NCBI GenBank assembly: GCA_033961575.1
Contig: CM066735.1
Coordinates: forward strand, 87,113,449-87,177,448
DNA length: 64,000 bases
Origin: Aselliscus stoliczkanus
Taxonomy: Eukaryota > Chordata > Mammalia > Chiroptera > Hipposideridae
Direction of reading: 5' to 3'
Numbering within the stretch: the stretch's first letter is position 1; each line of letters starts with the position of its first letter. Of this stretch, positions 46,642 through 59,394 are shown in pieces. The translations under genes were made by a program, and so were the position numbers. The notes beneath the pieces are model-generated. The model ran no database searches. It was not told where the DNA came from and worked only from the letters and a program-made list of their open reading frames with translations.

Positions 46642-46659
46642 CTCATAACTAGTGGAAAC

Positions 46660-47275
46660 GTCCAGATTGTGCCTCATTTTAGCCTCTGCCAGTTACCATA
46701 AATTAGCTTAGAGGCCCCAAGCCTCCATCTGATTCCAGCTGACTGGAATCCTAATGTGTCCTATGTGTCCTTGGCATTGTCACCTGCATGAGGGAGTCTC
46801 ATGCTGCCTGGCCCTGGGGGTGTAACAGAATGTTTATGCAGTTGGAGCTGTCACTGCCCTCCTTGCTTAGTGTAGATCACCAGTGGGTAGTGCCCTGTGT
46901 AAGAGGAGGGCTTCATGAAGACCACGTCATGAACTCAAGGGCTGGATGCCATGAAGGCTGGTCCTTCCTTGAATTGACAGTCTCTGACCCACTGTAGGAT
47001 GACCCTGTCTGTAGGCCACATGAGAAGGAAAATTGTAGTGGGCAAGCAGATGGCAAGGGAATTCTTCTCAGTCCTTTACGGCACTGGCGCTTAGACCTCT
47101 AACTTCCATAAGGTATTTAAATGGAAGCCAGAGCTTGACATAGCTGCCCGACTGAAGCAAAGGTGAACTGGGGGGGCCCAGGCTCTCTCAGCTCATGGAA
47201 AGGACACCGGCACTTTAAAAGTTGGATTAAAGAAGGCCTGTGAGTCACTTGGATCATCCTTCTTTGGTTTTGAAA
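46660..47275. other. No gene seen; upstream flank
   Basis: Moderately GC-rich (46750-47200), with one unsupported 69-codon frame. May be an old LTR-like remnant, not identified. Confidence 0.3.
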
Positions 47276-47279
47276 AAAT

Positions 47280-47660
47280 TAGTAATTTTTATCTCACCAT
47301 AAAAGCTTTCTTTTTTTTTACTGTGGAATGTTGAAATGCAAAATTATATAAAAACAAACAAAAATTCACCCCTCCTATCCTATGACCCAAAATTAATTGC
47401 TATTAATATTTAGTGTATTTGATTTTGTCTTTTTTCTTAGGAATATATTCATGTGACTTTCTGTCTCTACCTCTGCCCATATATTTGATATCTAAATAAA
47501 ATATTTACTTATATTTGTGTGTACTTCTTCTTAAAATATATTGTGAGCATTTTCTTTGAAAATGCCATTGCATTGAAGCATAATATATAATGATAATATT
47601 TTATGATTCTCTATTGACATTCTATAGGTTGTTTCTTATGTTTATTGTTACAAATGATAT
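47280..47660 (-). repeat. Possible old L1 remnant
   Basis: AATGCCATTGCATTGAAGCA, TCTATTGACATTCTATAGGT and TGTTTATTGTTACAAATGAT resemble the minus-strand 3' region of old mammalian L1. Confidence 0.4.
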
Positions 47661-47663
47661 TAT

Positions 47664-47666
<3 letters not shown>

Positions 47667-47714
<48 letters not shown>
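47667..47714 (+). repeat. (AT)n microsatellite
   Basis: About 24 AT units at the end of an old LINE remnant. Confidence 0.97.
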
Positions 47715-47717
<3 letters not shown>

Positions 47718-47719
47718 TT

Positions 47720-48415
47720 TTTGAATGATATCAGCAGATGCCAGGGCCACTCACTTAACCATAGCAGGCCATCCTCAGCATTGATATCTGCTCTCATGGT
47801 CAGAGGATGGCTGTGACAGGATCCGCCATGTTACCTTCACCCACCAACATTTGGATATAGATACCTTTTTCTCCTATATTTTTAAATATGTAAGAAACCT
47901 TCACTGGAATCTCCTGCCCCAGCATGCAATTTCCTAAATCAATCACTGATGAAAGAAATGGAATTATCATGATTGGCTTATACTCCTTAAAATATACCAC
48001 CCTTCTGAGCCAGGGAAAAATGTTGTTTTCTCAGATCAAATGGCTACATAGGCTGAAGAATGAAGCATGCTCTACAAACCAAAATTGGAGCCGTTCAGGA
48101 AAGATAATGGGGATTAAAGGGGAAGTCATTTGGGTAGGCAAAACACAATGATCTCCAATATCAAATAAACTTATTTTGTTACCCTCTCACCTACATTAGC
48201 ATACTTTTTTCTCTAATAATATTATATTTCCCTCTTAATTCACTCCCTAGATATGTTGTTTAATCAAAATTTTGCTAGTTATCCATGAATCTCCAAGAAG
48301 GTAACTGAAAATTCCCATTCCCATGATAATAAGTTTAAGGTCTGCCTCTCTGGTGACATCTGTTCCGAAAGGGAGTATCTGTAAAAACATCTTTCAGGTG
48401 TACAGAAAAAAAGCA
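47720..48415. other. No gene seen; upstream flank
   Basis: Nothing recognised as an exon. Confidence 0.35.
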
Positions 48416-48419
48416 ATAA

Positions 48420-48890
48420 TGGTAGTACAGATTCAAGACCCAATGGGGTCCTTCAGCTTCCTCACCTCACCCCCTACCATGCTCCAATGCTCACTCTGTC
48501 CCAAACACACTTGTCTCCTTGCCATTCCCCCAAAAGGCCAGCATACGTTCACCTTGGAGCTTGTGTGCTTTCCTTCCCTTTGCCTGAAACAAGCTTACTT
48601 CAGGTAGCCACATGATTTAATTCCTCACTTCCTATTGGTCTCTGCACATATGCCACCTTATTAGAGAGGTTTTTTAATGATCACCTTCTGTAACATAGTA
48701 CCTTCATTTCCTTCTTTATTTTATTACCCTACTTTATTGTCTTTCTCCTAAGCAGATAGTAAGTTCTGTGAAACTAGAGTTTGTTTTATTCATTGTTGGT
48801 TCCTTTGAGTCTAGAACAAGTGCCTAATACATCATAGGCACCCCATAAATATGTGTACAATGAATTGATGGTTGGATGGATACTTTGGCA
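48420..48890 (+). repeat. L2 LINE 3' portion
   Basis: TTTCCTTCCCTTTGCCTGAA, AGCAGATAGTAAGTTCTGTG, TAGAACAAGTGCCTAATACA and GGCACCCCATAAATATGTG match the L2 3' end in plus orientation. Confidence 0.65.
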
Positions 48891-49284
48891 ATGGGTAAGT
48901 TAGATGGTGATCTTCCTCTTGCATAACCTGGGTCTCAGCAAAAGTTAATAGGACCTAGTCTTGTGCATATATCTTTCTCGATTATATCCAGTGGTGCCCA
49001 CAGTGAGTCCAAATAAGTCTATATTGCCCTTCCTTAATCTACTTTCCTCTAGGAAATTCTTGTTCCAGGATGTGCTGTATACTCTAGTATGTTGAAATCC
49101 GAACAGTATTTATCATTCTAATACAAAATAAAAGGCAAGTTCCAATTTAGATTAGTGAGACATCATAATAACTTGTAACGCTATTTCATTAATAAAACGT
49201 GTTTCACATCTGATTAAAATTTATTTTGCATGCCAGAAATACTCATAAAAACATATTTCAAAGCCTTTAAAAATAAAGTAATAA

Positions 49285-49390
49285 AATTATTCAATAGTAA
49301 CTTGAAAAAAAATAAGTTACTGTATACCTTGGGGCTTCCATTTGATGTTGTATTTGAAACACATACACACATACACACAAATTGTTTCAG
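49285..49390 (+). repeat. Duplicated AT/CA-rich block, copy 1
   Basis: AATTATTCAATAGTAACTTG, AATAAGTTACTGTATACCTT and GGGGCTTCCATTTGATGTTG, then a CACATACACAC run and TTTCAG, align to 51082-51214. Confidence 0.7.
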
Positions 49391-49394
49391 AGAC

Positions 49395-50425
49395 TTTCAG
49401 GCAAAATGGTGATATGAACATGGACATACTGCCAACATGAAACTATAATAAAGCCCGTACTAGAGTTCAGAAAAGGACAGGCAAAGAGCCACACATATGT
49501 ACCAGAAAGGAGGAGTGGTTTCTGTTAGCTGTGCTAGAAATATACTAGATTGAAAGAAAGGTAACCAGACCACAGTGACAGGCAGATGAGGAAACAGCCT
49601 ATCTGAGATAAATATGAAAAAGATTCCAGCAGAACCTAGTAACACCCACTGTTGTGGTGGGGACAGTACAGGTAGGTACACATCCGGATCCCACAGGTAT
49701 CTCTGGGGAGACTGGGAGACTCCAGGGACCATAATGAACAGCTTGTGTTGGCATGTGTTTGGGGAGGATAGTCCAGCCAGTACAGGACGAGGGTCAGGGT
49801 CACTTCTAGCTGAGAATAAGAGCATCCTTGCCTAGCAAAGAACAGAGTACTCACTAGCTAACTCTTTGCTTCCTCAACAAGCTGAGAGCATAAACTCATT
49901 GGCAAATCATCCAAGCAAAGAAGCTCTGAAGTAGCAAGTTGAAAGCACAGCAAACCCTTCTCTGAAAGCAGGTCCCTTTTCTGAAAGACTTCTGAAGGCA
50001 GCCACCACCCAATCTCTAACAGAACCCACCCAACACTCAATTCTGTGTATTGGGTAACAGTGTCTATTTGTAGAATGCTATATGGCTTTTGTTTAAAATA
50101 GCATATTACCAACTGGTATTTAAGAATATAGAATATCCTTATGTCATCATATATGTTATATTATCATGTATAAAATACGATTTGTATATATGATACATGT
50201 TATATTAAGTGAAAAATGCATACATTAGTGGATGGTATAGGGTTGCAACCTCAAAATATTTTATATGCTTAGCACACACATATATCCATACAAAAATACT
50301 AGGCAGATAAATTCCATTATGGTAACAGTACCAAAAACTTTGTTATTTTTATTCTTTCTATTTCATATATTATGGGAAAATAAATTTAATGGGCTCTTTT
50401 TTCAAATATACACAGACTCTGAACA
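49395..50425. other. No gene seen; upstream flank
   Basis: No exon or clear repeat was recognised. Confidence 0.35.
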
Positions 50426-50429
50426 CTAT

Positions 50430-51280
50430 CTACGAATGCTACCACCCTGGTCTGAACCATCATCATTTTTCACCCAGATGACTACATTAACCTCCTACTA
50501 GGCCCCCTGGCTTCCATTTTACCCACCCTATACCCCATAGCTTGTTCTCTACATAGCAGCTAGAGTAACCTTTTAAAATGTAAGCCAGGGTTCTCTGCTC
50601 AAAACTCTCCAGAGGCTGCATATCATACGCATTTCATATGCCTCTGTTACTTTCTAGGCTTCATCTCCTGCTACTGTCCTTGCACTGACTCTAGTCCAAT
50701 CACACTGGCTTTGTTTCTAATCCTCAGATTTGCCCAACTTTCTGTCCTCCTTGTGTAGGCTGTCCCCACTGCCCATAGCACTCGTCTTTTAAATAGCACC
50801 ATCTTCAAGTCTTTAATGTTGCCTTCTCAAGCAACCCAGCCATTGCACCAAAATACCTAAACCCTCCCAATCTCACCAAGACTCTCCACCTCTCCCACCT
50901 AGGGCCATGTTGCAGGGAATCGGATTTTCATAAAATAGAAGGTAAATGGTACCCTCTAGAATTCTGTGTAATATGAAGACCTCGCTTTATTTTTCTTCAT
51001 CGCTCTTATCGCCTTCTAACATAGTGTATCATTTACTTTTTTAAAAAATTGTCTGTCTCCCCCATGAAACTGTCAGCTCTGTAATTATTCAACAGTAACT
51101 TTTGAAGTAAGTTACTGCATAACTTGGAGTTTCCATATGATGTGTTTGACACACACATACACACACACACTCACACACACACACACACACACACACATTC
51201 ACAGTCTATTTCAGTTACTGCTCTAACTTCAGTTCTCAGGATAATTCCTGGCACATAGCACAAGCTAATGCATTAATGAA
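50430..51280 (+). repeat. Long L2 LINE copy, interrupted
   Basis: CAGCTAGAGTAACCTTTTAA, TGCTCAAAACTCTCCAGAGG, GTCTGTCTCCCCCATGAAAC and the end word CCTGGCACATAGCACAAGC define one long plus-strand L2. It is broken at about 51082-51214 by the block also found at 49285-49390. Confidence 0.65.
51082..51214 (+). repeat. Duplicated AT/CA-rich block, copy 2, inside L2
   Basis: AATTATTCAACAGTAACTTT, AAGTTACTGCATAACTTGGA, TTTCCATATGATGTG, an expanded (CA)n (51149-51199) and TTTCAG align to the block at 49285. It lies inside an L2 copy, so it is a later insertion or gene-conversion tract. Confidence 0.7.
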
Positions 51281-51284
51281 TCAC

Positions 51285-52955
51285 AAAGCACTGGAAATAA
51301 AAGTGACTTTTATTTTCTTCTATAACTGATCTATTATTTTCCTTATTAGTTTTAAAGCCAGAATAATTAATAACAAGGAAAATGTATAATATTGCTCATT
51401 TCATTGCTCTTATGTTTTGACTGAAAAATAAATTTCTATTGAACTCAAACTAAAAAACAAGAACAATATCTATTTAAACTATGATGGGATCAACTCCCAA
51501 TAAAACATATCTAATCTCTGCAGTTATTTCCATGGATTTTCCCCTCTCCCACTGATTTTGGTATAGTTTTGATCAATCATGATGGTGGGACATGACCCAA
51601 TTTCATAACATCTGAACCTATTCAATTTTTCTATGATATAATTCCTCATGGGCCAAGTCATATGGTCCGACAAAGGGATGCTTTCACACTCTCTTAAAAG
51701 GTTACTCTTCTGGCTTTTTTTTTTGAGATATTATTTCTTACACAGGAGAAAAATTGAAGCTTATATCTAAGGACAAACCTATGTGATAAAAACTTTTTCT
51801 CTGTGAGTAATCTTCTCACCCTCACTCAAGAGAGACACAATTCCAAAGACCAAGATTTCCAGTTCTAAAAATGTTAATGATTACAAGTGAATTTGAACCT
51901 ATCCTTAAATCTGTTTTTAAGTATTTTTACCAGTTTAGGCATTAGCCAATTGAGAATTTTGGTAATTTGTAAAATACTTTAAAGCTGACTCTCTGACAAT
52001 AGTAGGTAAAGCCAAACCAACAAACAAAAACCATAAATGAGATTCGTTGTTTTTTTTAGTCAATCTCAGATTGATTTAACATTGCAGCCATTTTCTCTGG
52101 AATAAACAACTCAAAACCAAGCAAAGGCATACCAGCCATAGAGCAGAAAATGAATATGGTCAACAGAGATTTGGGGCCCACCTTTAATCCTTTAATAATG
52201 GTCCAGAAAATAATTTATCTCTTGCTGTTATTTTCTAACTGGTAGTTCATCCAAAGACGTCATTTTGTCCTCAGCAGGGGCAGTAATTTTTATGCTTATC
52301 CTCTGTGGATAGCTTTGTGCAATTTATATAGTTTTTAATTTTGGTAATAGCAACTATCTGGCTAAGGCAATAAACCCTTTTGAACACAGACTATATCAAG
52401 AAATCTCTCATATTTCAATTAACTAACTGAACCAAATCATAATGAGTATGAGTGTTTCATTTCATTTGGCTGTTGCTCAATGTTCATTTAAAAATGTTTT
52501 ATTGTTAATATTTATAATTTTCACACCAATACTGGAGAATTAGAAAAGCATCTATGTGTAATCGAATGGCCCATTACACCAACCAAAAAATCTTGTTTTT
52601 ATCAAATTAATAGTGTTTTCCTGGCCTTTTTACCTCTTGAAATGTGCCAGGTGCCAGGGAAGCAATGGATGGGGATTGAAGATGGTGTGGCATACAACAT
52701 CATGCATGAGTGGTCCCATTTATTTAAAAACCTTTTGAAATGATCAGTAGCCTCACTGGTTTTATAACTTATGCTGAAAATTTAAAAATATAAGTACAAG
52801 AAAACACTATTTCCAATATTGTATATATCATTCCAGCAAATCATAGTAGTCATTGAGTAACCACTGATAAATGTAATAAATAGTCTCTTCTCAGGTACAA
52901 CACATAGTCATCATGTATGAGAACTTCATGTAGCTGTCCTTGACCAAATGCAGGT
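51285..52955. other. No gene seen; upstream flank
   Basis: AT-rich, no recognised exon, RNA gene or young repeat. Confidence 0.4.
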
Positions 52956-52973
52956 TTTAAAAAGTGTATGCAG

Positions 52974-53095
52974 GGCCGGCCGACTGGCGCAGTGGTTAAG
53001 CGCTGGCTTGGGAAGCCGACGGCCCCGGTTCAGGTCCCACATATAAGGCCCGGTGACACTGCCCTCAAATAAATAAATAAATAAAATTACAAAAT
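52974..53095 (+). mobile_element. tRNA-derived SINE, short form, (AAAT)n tail
   Basis: GGCCGGCCGACTGGCGCAGT, GTTAAGCGCTGGCTTGGG, box B-like GGTTCAGGTCC and GACACTGCCCTC lead into AAAT units. The perfect 15-bp target-site duplication AAAAAGTGTATGCAG lies at 52959-52973 and 53096-53110. Confidence 0.95.
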
Positions 53096-53361
53096 AAAAA
53101 GTGTATGCAGAGTCTATCGGAAGTCCATTCCTGTGATCAACTTAAAAGTACATATAGTTCTCACAAACCCTTGTATGTACTATATTATTTTTGTTTTTAC
53201 TTATTTTTTATCAAAAAATATTTCAGTTTAATACTACAACTAACTTCCTGGTTTTATAGCTTACTGGTGTTTTTATAGAGGACAAACTGTTTAAAGTTGC
53301 ACTTGCTTCAGTATAATATGATTCTGATTAATACAGATTTGGATAATAAAATTATATTCAT

Positions 53362-53690
53362 TTTTTTTTTATTTTTCAACTACAGTTGACATTCAATATT
53401 ATATTATTTTCAGGTGTACAGCATAGTGGTTGGACATTTATGTAACTTAGGAAGTGATGCCCCAATAAGTCTAGTGCCCACCTGGTACTATACATAGTTA
53501 TTATAATATCATTGGCTATATTCCCTATGCTGTACTTTACATCCCTGTGAATATTTTGTAACCACTAATCTGAACTTCTTCATCCCTTTACGTTTCTCAC
53601 CCAACCCCTCAACCTCGCTTCCATCTGGCAGCCATCAGTTGGTTTTTTGTATCTATGAGTCTGTTTGTACTGTTACTTTTAAAGATAGTA
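53362..53690 (-). mobile_element. L1 3' end (minus orientation)
   Basis: A T run (poly(A) complement), CAACTACAGTTGACATTCAA, TTTCAGGTGTACAGCATAGT, AATAAGTCTAGTGCCCACCT and TATGAGTCTGTTTGTACTG are diagnostic of the laurasiatherian L1 3' UTR. Truncated upstream. Confidence 0.8.
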
Positions 53691-53910
53691 ATAATCACTT
53701 TAAATACCCCATTGTAACACTAATTTCAAAGATATTAAATTAACCTAATATTGTAAAATTCCAAACATAAACTTCTTCCTACTTGCCATTTGGCCATCAA
53801 TATTTATAAATGTTCAAACAACATACACAATTTTAAAATTTATATTTCCACATCTCTGGAAGCTGTTTGTGCCACATAATGGGTGATATGAAAGTACTAC
53901 ATTATCATTT

Positions 53911-54019
53911 TTTTTTTTTTTTTTTAGAGGGCAACGTCACTGGCCCTCATATGTGGGATCTGAACCGAGGCTGCTGGCTTCCCAAGCCAGCACTTAACCA
54001 CCGCACCACTTGGCTGTCC
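53911..54019 (-). mobile_element. tRNA-derived SINE, short form
   Basis: Poly(T), AGGGCAACGTCACTGGCCC, CCAAGCCAGCACTTAACCAC and a mutated GGCTGTCC end. The perfect 14-bp duplication CTACATTATCATTT lies at 53897-53910 and 54020-54033. Confidence 0.94.
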
Positions 54020-54039
54020 CTACATTATCATTTAATAGG

Positions 54040-56635
54040 AAGCATTTTGTTTTCCTTCCTGGTAGAGCACAAAGTAATGATATATCTTGCAATTAGAGCT
54101 TCTTGAATTCAATGAAATAGTCATAGACATTGCTTCCCAGCTCACTAACTAGACTTATTGGATATGACACCTGGCTAAAAGCTGATTAAATATGCATACT
54201 CTGGGATAGACCACTGAAAGGCCCAGGTTCACGCACATAAGGCACTTAGCTCAGCACTTGGCAAAAAGTGAGCTCTCAATGAATGAAAACCGTTGCCTTC
54301 GCTAGCATCTATCCAAATTTGAGTACATGTAGCAGATGCTGGTTTTCTCCCTGTCAGATCACCTTTATACAGCTGGTGTTTCTATGCCTCCATCTTTTCT
54401 GGAGAATGCCTTTAGCTTACAGGGGCCATCTCACACAGAGTTGCTTGGAAGGTTATAACTATTCCCCTTTCCTGGGGGTGGCTTATGAAGGATACAAGCC
54501 AAGCTTTTTTGCCTAAAGGCAGGCAATTCTCACACTCCAGAGCTTCCCCTGAGAACAGACGAAGCCAGACTTCAGAAACTGTACCTTTGCATAACTCCTT
54601 CCTCTGTCCTACTCAGCTTTCTTAACTACCTTAAAGGTTTCTCATGAGAGCTGGCCTTCAATAAATCACCTATACAAGTATCGCTGATTCTACTTGTAGG
54701 TAATATCAACTAAGAGTGTGTTTCCTTAGGTTTCAGCTGGATGCAGTACTTCTACTGGTTTTACAAGATGTCTGGCCACTATAATCATTTGAAAACAATC
54801 AGTTTAACCTTGGGAAACCACACCTGTGTATTTCATTGTCTGCCTTCAGTGTCTCACAGGAAAAGCAGATATGTAAATAAACAATCACAAATTACTAAAA
54901 TGAACATATGAAAAAGGTGCTAGAGAAATACCAAAGAAAGACTGAATAACACCATGGGAATTCACTGAACACTACAATGAGAAGGTGAGATTTGAGTTTA
55001 ATCATGGAGACATGAAGATGGCTGGGATTTGCTCAGGTAGATAAGTGGGGAAAGGCTGAACCAGAGAGAAAATGTCATGTGTTAATGCTTAGGAGTTTGA
55101 GTAAGCATGTTGTGTTCACAAATCTCCAAGCAGTTTGGTGTGCAGAGTATAAGATGCAAATTGGTATAAGATGAGTATATATACAATCCATAATCAATTG
55201 CATGATGGAGACCAGTGAAACATAGTAAGAAATGATATAATTTGATTTTTAAAATTTAATTGTTTAATTTCATGTAAAATATGAACAAAAAAACTCAAAA
55301 GATACACAAAAATATAAAAATTGGGTTTAATAAAAAGAACTCTAGGAACAGTCTCATCAAAAGTATGCAGCTGTGTTTGGGGTTGTTCCATTTCTTGCAC
55401 TCAGTATAATAGTTCAGCGGACACATAGCCAGACCCTCTATGATATTTTGGGAGAGGTCAGAGAGTATAAAACTCCATGCGAGAAAGACAAGGATAAATT
55501 CTCAAGGAAGTAATCAGCTCACTCATCTATCTGGCCCTATTATTGGCAAAAGGGTCCCTCTGTGGTGAATTTCCAGCTCTGTAAAGCCATTTTCATGCAG
55601 TTGCACCTTTTCCTTCTATTAAAAGGAATTGTATTATTTGATTTCTCTGTAAATCACCATTATGCTTTTGACAAGTACATAGCAATCTATTACAAAACCC
55701 CAGGAAGAAGCAATAAGGATCTAAACTAAGACAATGATCTAGGGAAAGAGAAAGGAGTGGGAAGATAGTGCAGACACTGAAAGATTTACTTGGGAAAATA
55801 AAATAAATGCAAATTGGCTATCCTTCGGCGGTAAGATAAAAGAAAGTAAAACATACCTATTTATACCACCTGAAAAATCTTCATGCTTAGAAATTCCTCA
55901 GTGTTACTACACTAAAGTAATATTAAAGAGACTGATGTTTGCTAAACCACAAAAGCATCTCAGTTCACAAAACTCAATTCAATAAGGGCAGATAAGGAAA
56001 AGGGAAATAGGAACATAAACAGAAGCTATCTACCTGAACCATAAAAGTAGGATATGAATGTTTAGCCTAGATCTGCCAACTAAGAAAACAGACAAAAAAG
56101 GTACTAATTTTCCTTTACAAGATTTTATCATTAAACTACTGGTGTGCTGAGGACAGCCATGACCCATAGGCACGTGGCATTGATGCTGCTCTGTCCTTCT
56201 CTGGGTGAGAGCACTCTGCCATTACTGGTATGGCAGCGTGTCCACACACAGCCAATGGCTCGGCATCGTCTTAGGTATCCAACAACACATGCCCCTCTGC
56301 TCAAAATGAGAAGGCTCAGCTGTGAGTTGTATCTTCCCATTAGAAAGGAGGTTTGCTGAAGAGCGGAAACTTTTCTTGCAAGAAGAAAAAAGAAAGGAAA
56401 GACCTGCTCTCCCTCTGACCACAGGGATGTGCCAAGTAATGCTTCAACTCCTGAATGTTAAATTAAAGTAGACTGTTCATGACTGGCCCAGGTCCCCATT
56501 TATCAAATGGGTACACCCATCCTCCAGTTCCTGTGCAAAGCGTCTCCAAGAGGCTCACAGCTGCCTGCCTCTGGGTAATTTCCCACAACCCCACTTTCCT
56601 GGGAGAAATAGTTGACAGTGTGACTTAGGCTCTGG
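54040..56635. other. No gene seen; upstream flank
   Basis: The stretch contains unsupported short frames only. Part of 54880-55100 may be an ancient L2-class fragment (AATAACACCATGGGAATTC region). Confidence 0.3.
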
Positions 56636-56639
56636 AGCC

Positions 56640-56830
56640 CCCTGATGACCAAGACAGGATTCAGCTTTCATCTGGGAGCACAACCTTAGCTTGAATCTTC
56701 CCCGTTCCCTGTTCTGCTTCCCTCACTTCCCTTATTATTATTTATTTCCTGAAAAACACTCCTGCAATCAATCACTTAAACCCAAGTCCCTGCCTCAAGA
56801 TCTGCCTCTAGGAAACCTGACCTAAGACAC
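56640..56830 (+). repeat. Ancient LTR-like remnant
   Basis: AGCTTTCATCTGGGAGCACA, GTTCCCTGTTCTGCTTCCCT, CAATCACTTAAACCCAAGTC and the end AGGAAACCTGACCTAAGACA are the conserved words of a solitary LTR found across placental mammals. Family not certain; no viral genes. Confidence 0.45.
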
Positions 56831-57175
56831 ACGGGTTAAAAACAATATGGCTGGTTTCAAATAAAAACTGACAACTGAGATTTTTAGCAAGACAAGAGAA
56901 CACTATTCAGTGATAATATACATAATCCTAACAACACTGGCAGAAAAAGAGATGCTTATATTTTATTAGGTCTCAAGATAAAGTGATGGTCCAACAGAGA
57001 GGAGTTATATAGTAATTATCCGTGACAAGAGCAACATCACATCAGCAAAGCAGACTAACAATTACATGCTGTTTTCCTTTGGAATTGTATTGACAGAAAT
57101 ACAACACTCGTACCACATCATTATATTTGTATGTTGTTAAATACATGACCTGGAAAAAAAGTCACTTAATCTCTC

Positions 57176-57300
57176 TGATCCTCAGTTTCCCTATCAGTAA
57201 GATAAATTTCCGCAGGACTTCCTCCTGCAATCATCATAAATATTAATGATGGCTCCTGCAAAACAATTAGCATAGTTCTTGGCTCTCACCAAATACCAAT
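57176..57300 (+). repeat. MIR-like SINE remnant
   Basis: TCTCTGATCCTCAGTTTCCC, TATCAGTAAGATAAA and TTAGCATAGTTCTTGGCTC fit MIR in plus orientation. Confidence 0.6.
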
Positions 57301-57629
57301 TTCCTTCCACTTTTCTACCTTGTCACCATCAATTAATATTTCTTTGTAATTGTACTGACTGTTATGTGCCTTAATCAACACTAAGATTTAATCTCAGTTT
57401 ATTCTTTTATCATTGCTCAAGGTGATGTGATTAGCATAAGTGACTATTTCCCATGCTTTCAAAAACAACATATGAAACACTGATTGGGATAGCTCAGTTA
57501 CTATAGTGGATGTTCGTCTTTTTACCTGCGCAGCACCCTTTTTTATTGTTTGTTTGTGTGTTTGGCAATACCATGCTATTTTTTTCCAGAGGAACACTCT
57601 GTATATTTCTGATTTTTTTTTTTTTAAAG

Positions 57630-57900
57630 ATGGTCTCTACTCATATCAGGGTTGGGCACATGACTCAATTGAACCAATCAGATTTATTTCTTAAAATGTT
57701 TGTCTTGAGTGACCTCAGGATGGAAAATATATGGCATTCCTTCCTCATCTCAGTGATGCCCTGAAGGGAGTCCTCATTGGTTGCCATTCCTTGATCTCTC
57801 AAATTCAGTTCTTCTTTGAGAGAGCTTTGATTTTTCCAATCTATATATCATTTCAATAAATTGCTTTTATTGCCATAGCCAGAGATATTCTCTGTTGCCT
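57630..57900. repeat. Possible old DNA-transposon (MER-type) remnant
   Basis: GGGCACATGACTCAATTGAA and CCAATCAGATTTATTTC resemble non-autonomous hAT-type MER elements. Weak resemblance. Confidence 0.3.
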
Positions 57901-57904
57901 GCCA

Positions 57905-58490
57905 CCATACAGTGACCCTTAAATTAAAAAATCAAATCTTTTCAAAAAGTCTTAAAAGATGGACTTAATGACTTCCCATTCTAACATGAAATGGTTGAAA
58001 GGCAAATGAAGAGTGCATTCTCAGTTTTATTTGAAGAGATCAATATTATGAGTATTCGTAAATATATATGCTTGATGTATAGGATCCCTTGCCAGTTCTG
58101 ACACCAAATGATTACATAGTTCAATTAAACATTTTTATACCAGAAATATATTACATATATCAAAGAACTTAAGACACCTCTTTATGCCACTTTCATATTC
58201 AATTTATGCGGTTTATAACATAAGCCCTCACTCAAACTAAAAATTAATGTATTCGCAGAATTTAGTATCCCTACCTTTGGGTTGGAAATATAAATATTAA
58301 TGAGATTGTCAAATTATAATTAAGTTTTGATGTAATGGAAGAATATAGAAGAGCTTCTAATTACAGATAAATTCCTACAAAACTGATAATGCAGTATTCC
58401 ACAGGGAATGTCCTGGCATTATTATTAATCTGCCAGTTGGGAATCAATATGGTGGCAGGAGACCCTAAGTAGAACCAGGATAATTCTCAC
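57905..58490. other. No gene seen; upstream flank
   Basis: AT-rich, nothing recognised. Confidence 0.4.
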
Positions 58491-58508
58491 AGTTAAGAGC
58501 AGCATCCC

Positions 58509-58938
58509 GGGCCGGCCAAGTGGTGCGTTGGTTAAGAGCTGGCTTGGGACACCAGAGGCCCCTGTTCAGATCCCACATATGAGGGCCAGTGACACTGCCC
58601 TCTATAGCTAACAACAGCTCCACCTGGAGCTGGGCTGCATGAGCCCCAGCAATGGTGTGGGATGCAGCCCCTGCTGCAGTGGGCTGCCATAGGCTACAGT
58701 GAGTGGCCGGCAGCCAGCATGAGCTGCCAATAGCCACGTGAGCAATCATCCTGAGGCCGGCAACCGATCTGCCTCATCTGGGAAGAGCGCAATGACGATG
58801 CCAACATGGGCCAGTGAAGCAATGTCCTCGGCAATTAGACTGAAGAACAAAAAGACAGCAACTTGTCTGTTCCCCTTCCCCAATTCCCCAACGCTGTTCC
58901 CCTCCCCAAATTCTCCAATAAAATCTTAAAAAAAAAAA
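58509..58938 (+). mobile_element. Composite long SINE, copy 2
   Basis: Head GGGCCGGCCAAGTGGTGCGT, GTTAAGAGCTGG and box B-like GTTCAGATCCC through GACACTGCCCTC is followed by the same long body as 35737-36187. The tail is CAACTTGTCTGTTCCCC and CCAATAAAATCTT with a short poly(A). The perfect 14-bp duplication AAGAGCAGCATCCC lies at 58495-58508 and 58939-58952. It lacks a duplicated GAGCGGCTGGCAGCC segment seen in copy 1. Confidence 0.93.
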
Positions 58939-59172
58939 AAGAGCAGCATCCCTTCCTGACATGCTTTCCATCCATCCAACCCACAGCACCTACATGCCAT
59001 CCTGCCTCACATGCAAGTATGCTTAGAAAAGATAAGCAAAGAAGAGATCAGGGCCTCAGTGGAGCTCTTAGCAGGACAGCTCCTGATCCATGGAATGTAG
59101 GAGACCCATGTTATTTTGGAGACCAAGGACAGGTTCCTAAGTTGCTGTGAGTTTCCCAGCCTATCTCACTTG

Positions 59173-59287
59173 TTTTTTTTTTTTGTTTTTTTTTGAGGGC
59201 AGTGTCACTGGCCCTCATATGTGGGACCCGAACCCCAGCCACTGGCTTCCCAAGCCAGCGCTTAACCACCGTGCCACTTGGTCGGCC
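59173..59287 (-). mobile_element. tRNA-derived SINE, short form
   Basis: Poly(T) with one G, GAGGGCAGTGTCACTGGCCC, CCAAGCCAGCGCTTAACCAC and GGTCGGCCC. CTCACTTG/CTCACTTTG (59165 and 59288) are the target-site duplicates with one indel. Confidence 0.9.
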
Positions 59288-59394
59288 CTCACTTTGTTTT
59301 TAAGCCTCTAAAAGCTCCAAGTTCTACCCACTCTCTCACATCATTCTCTCTCGGGAAGGCTGTGGCAGGTCAAGTCCATTCCATTGAAAACTCA

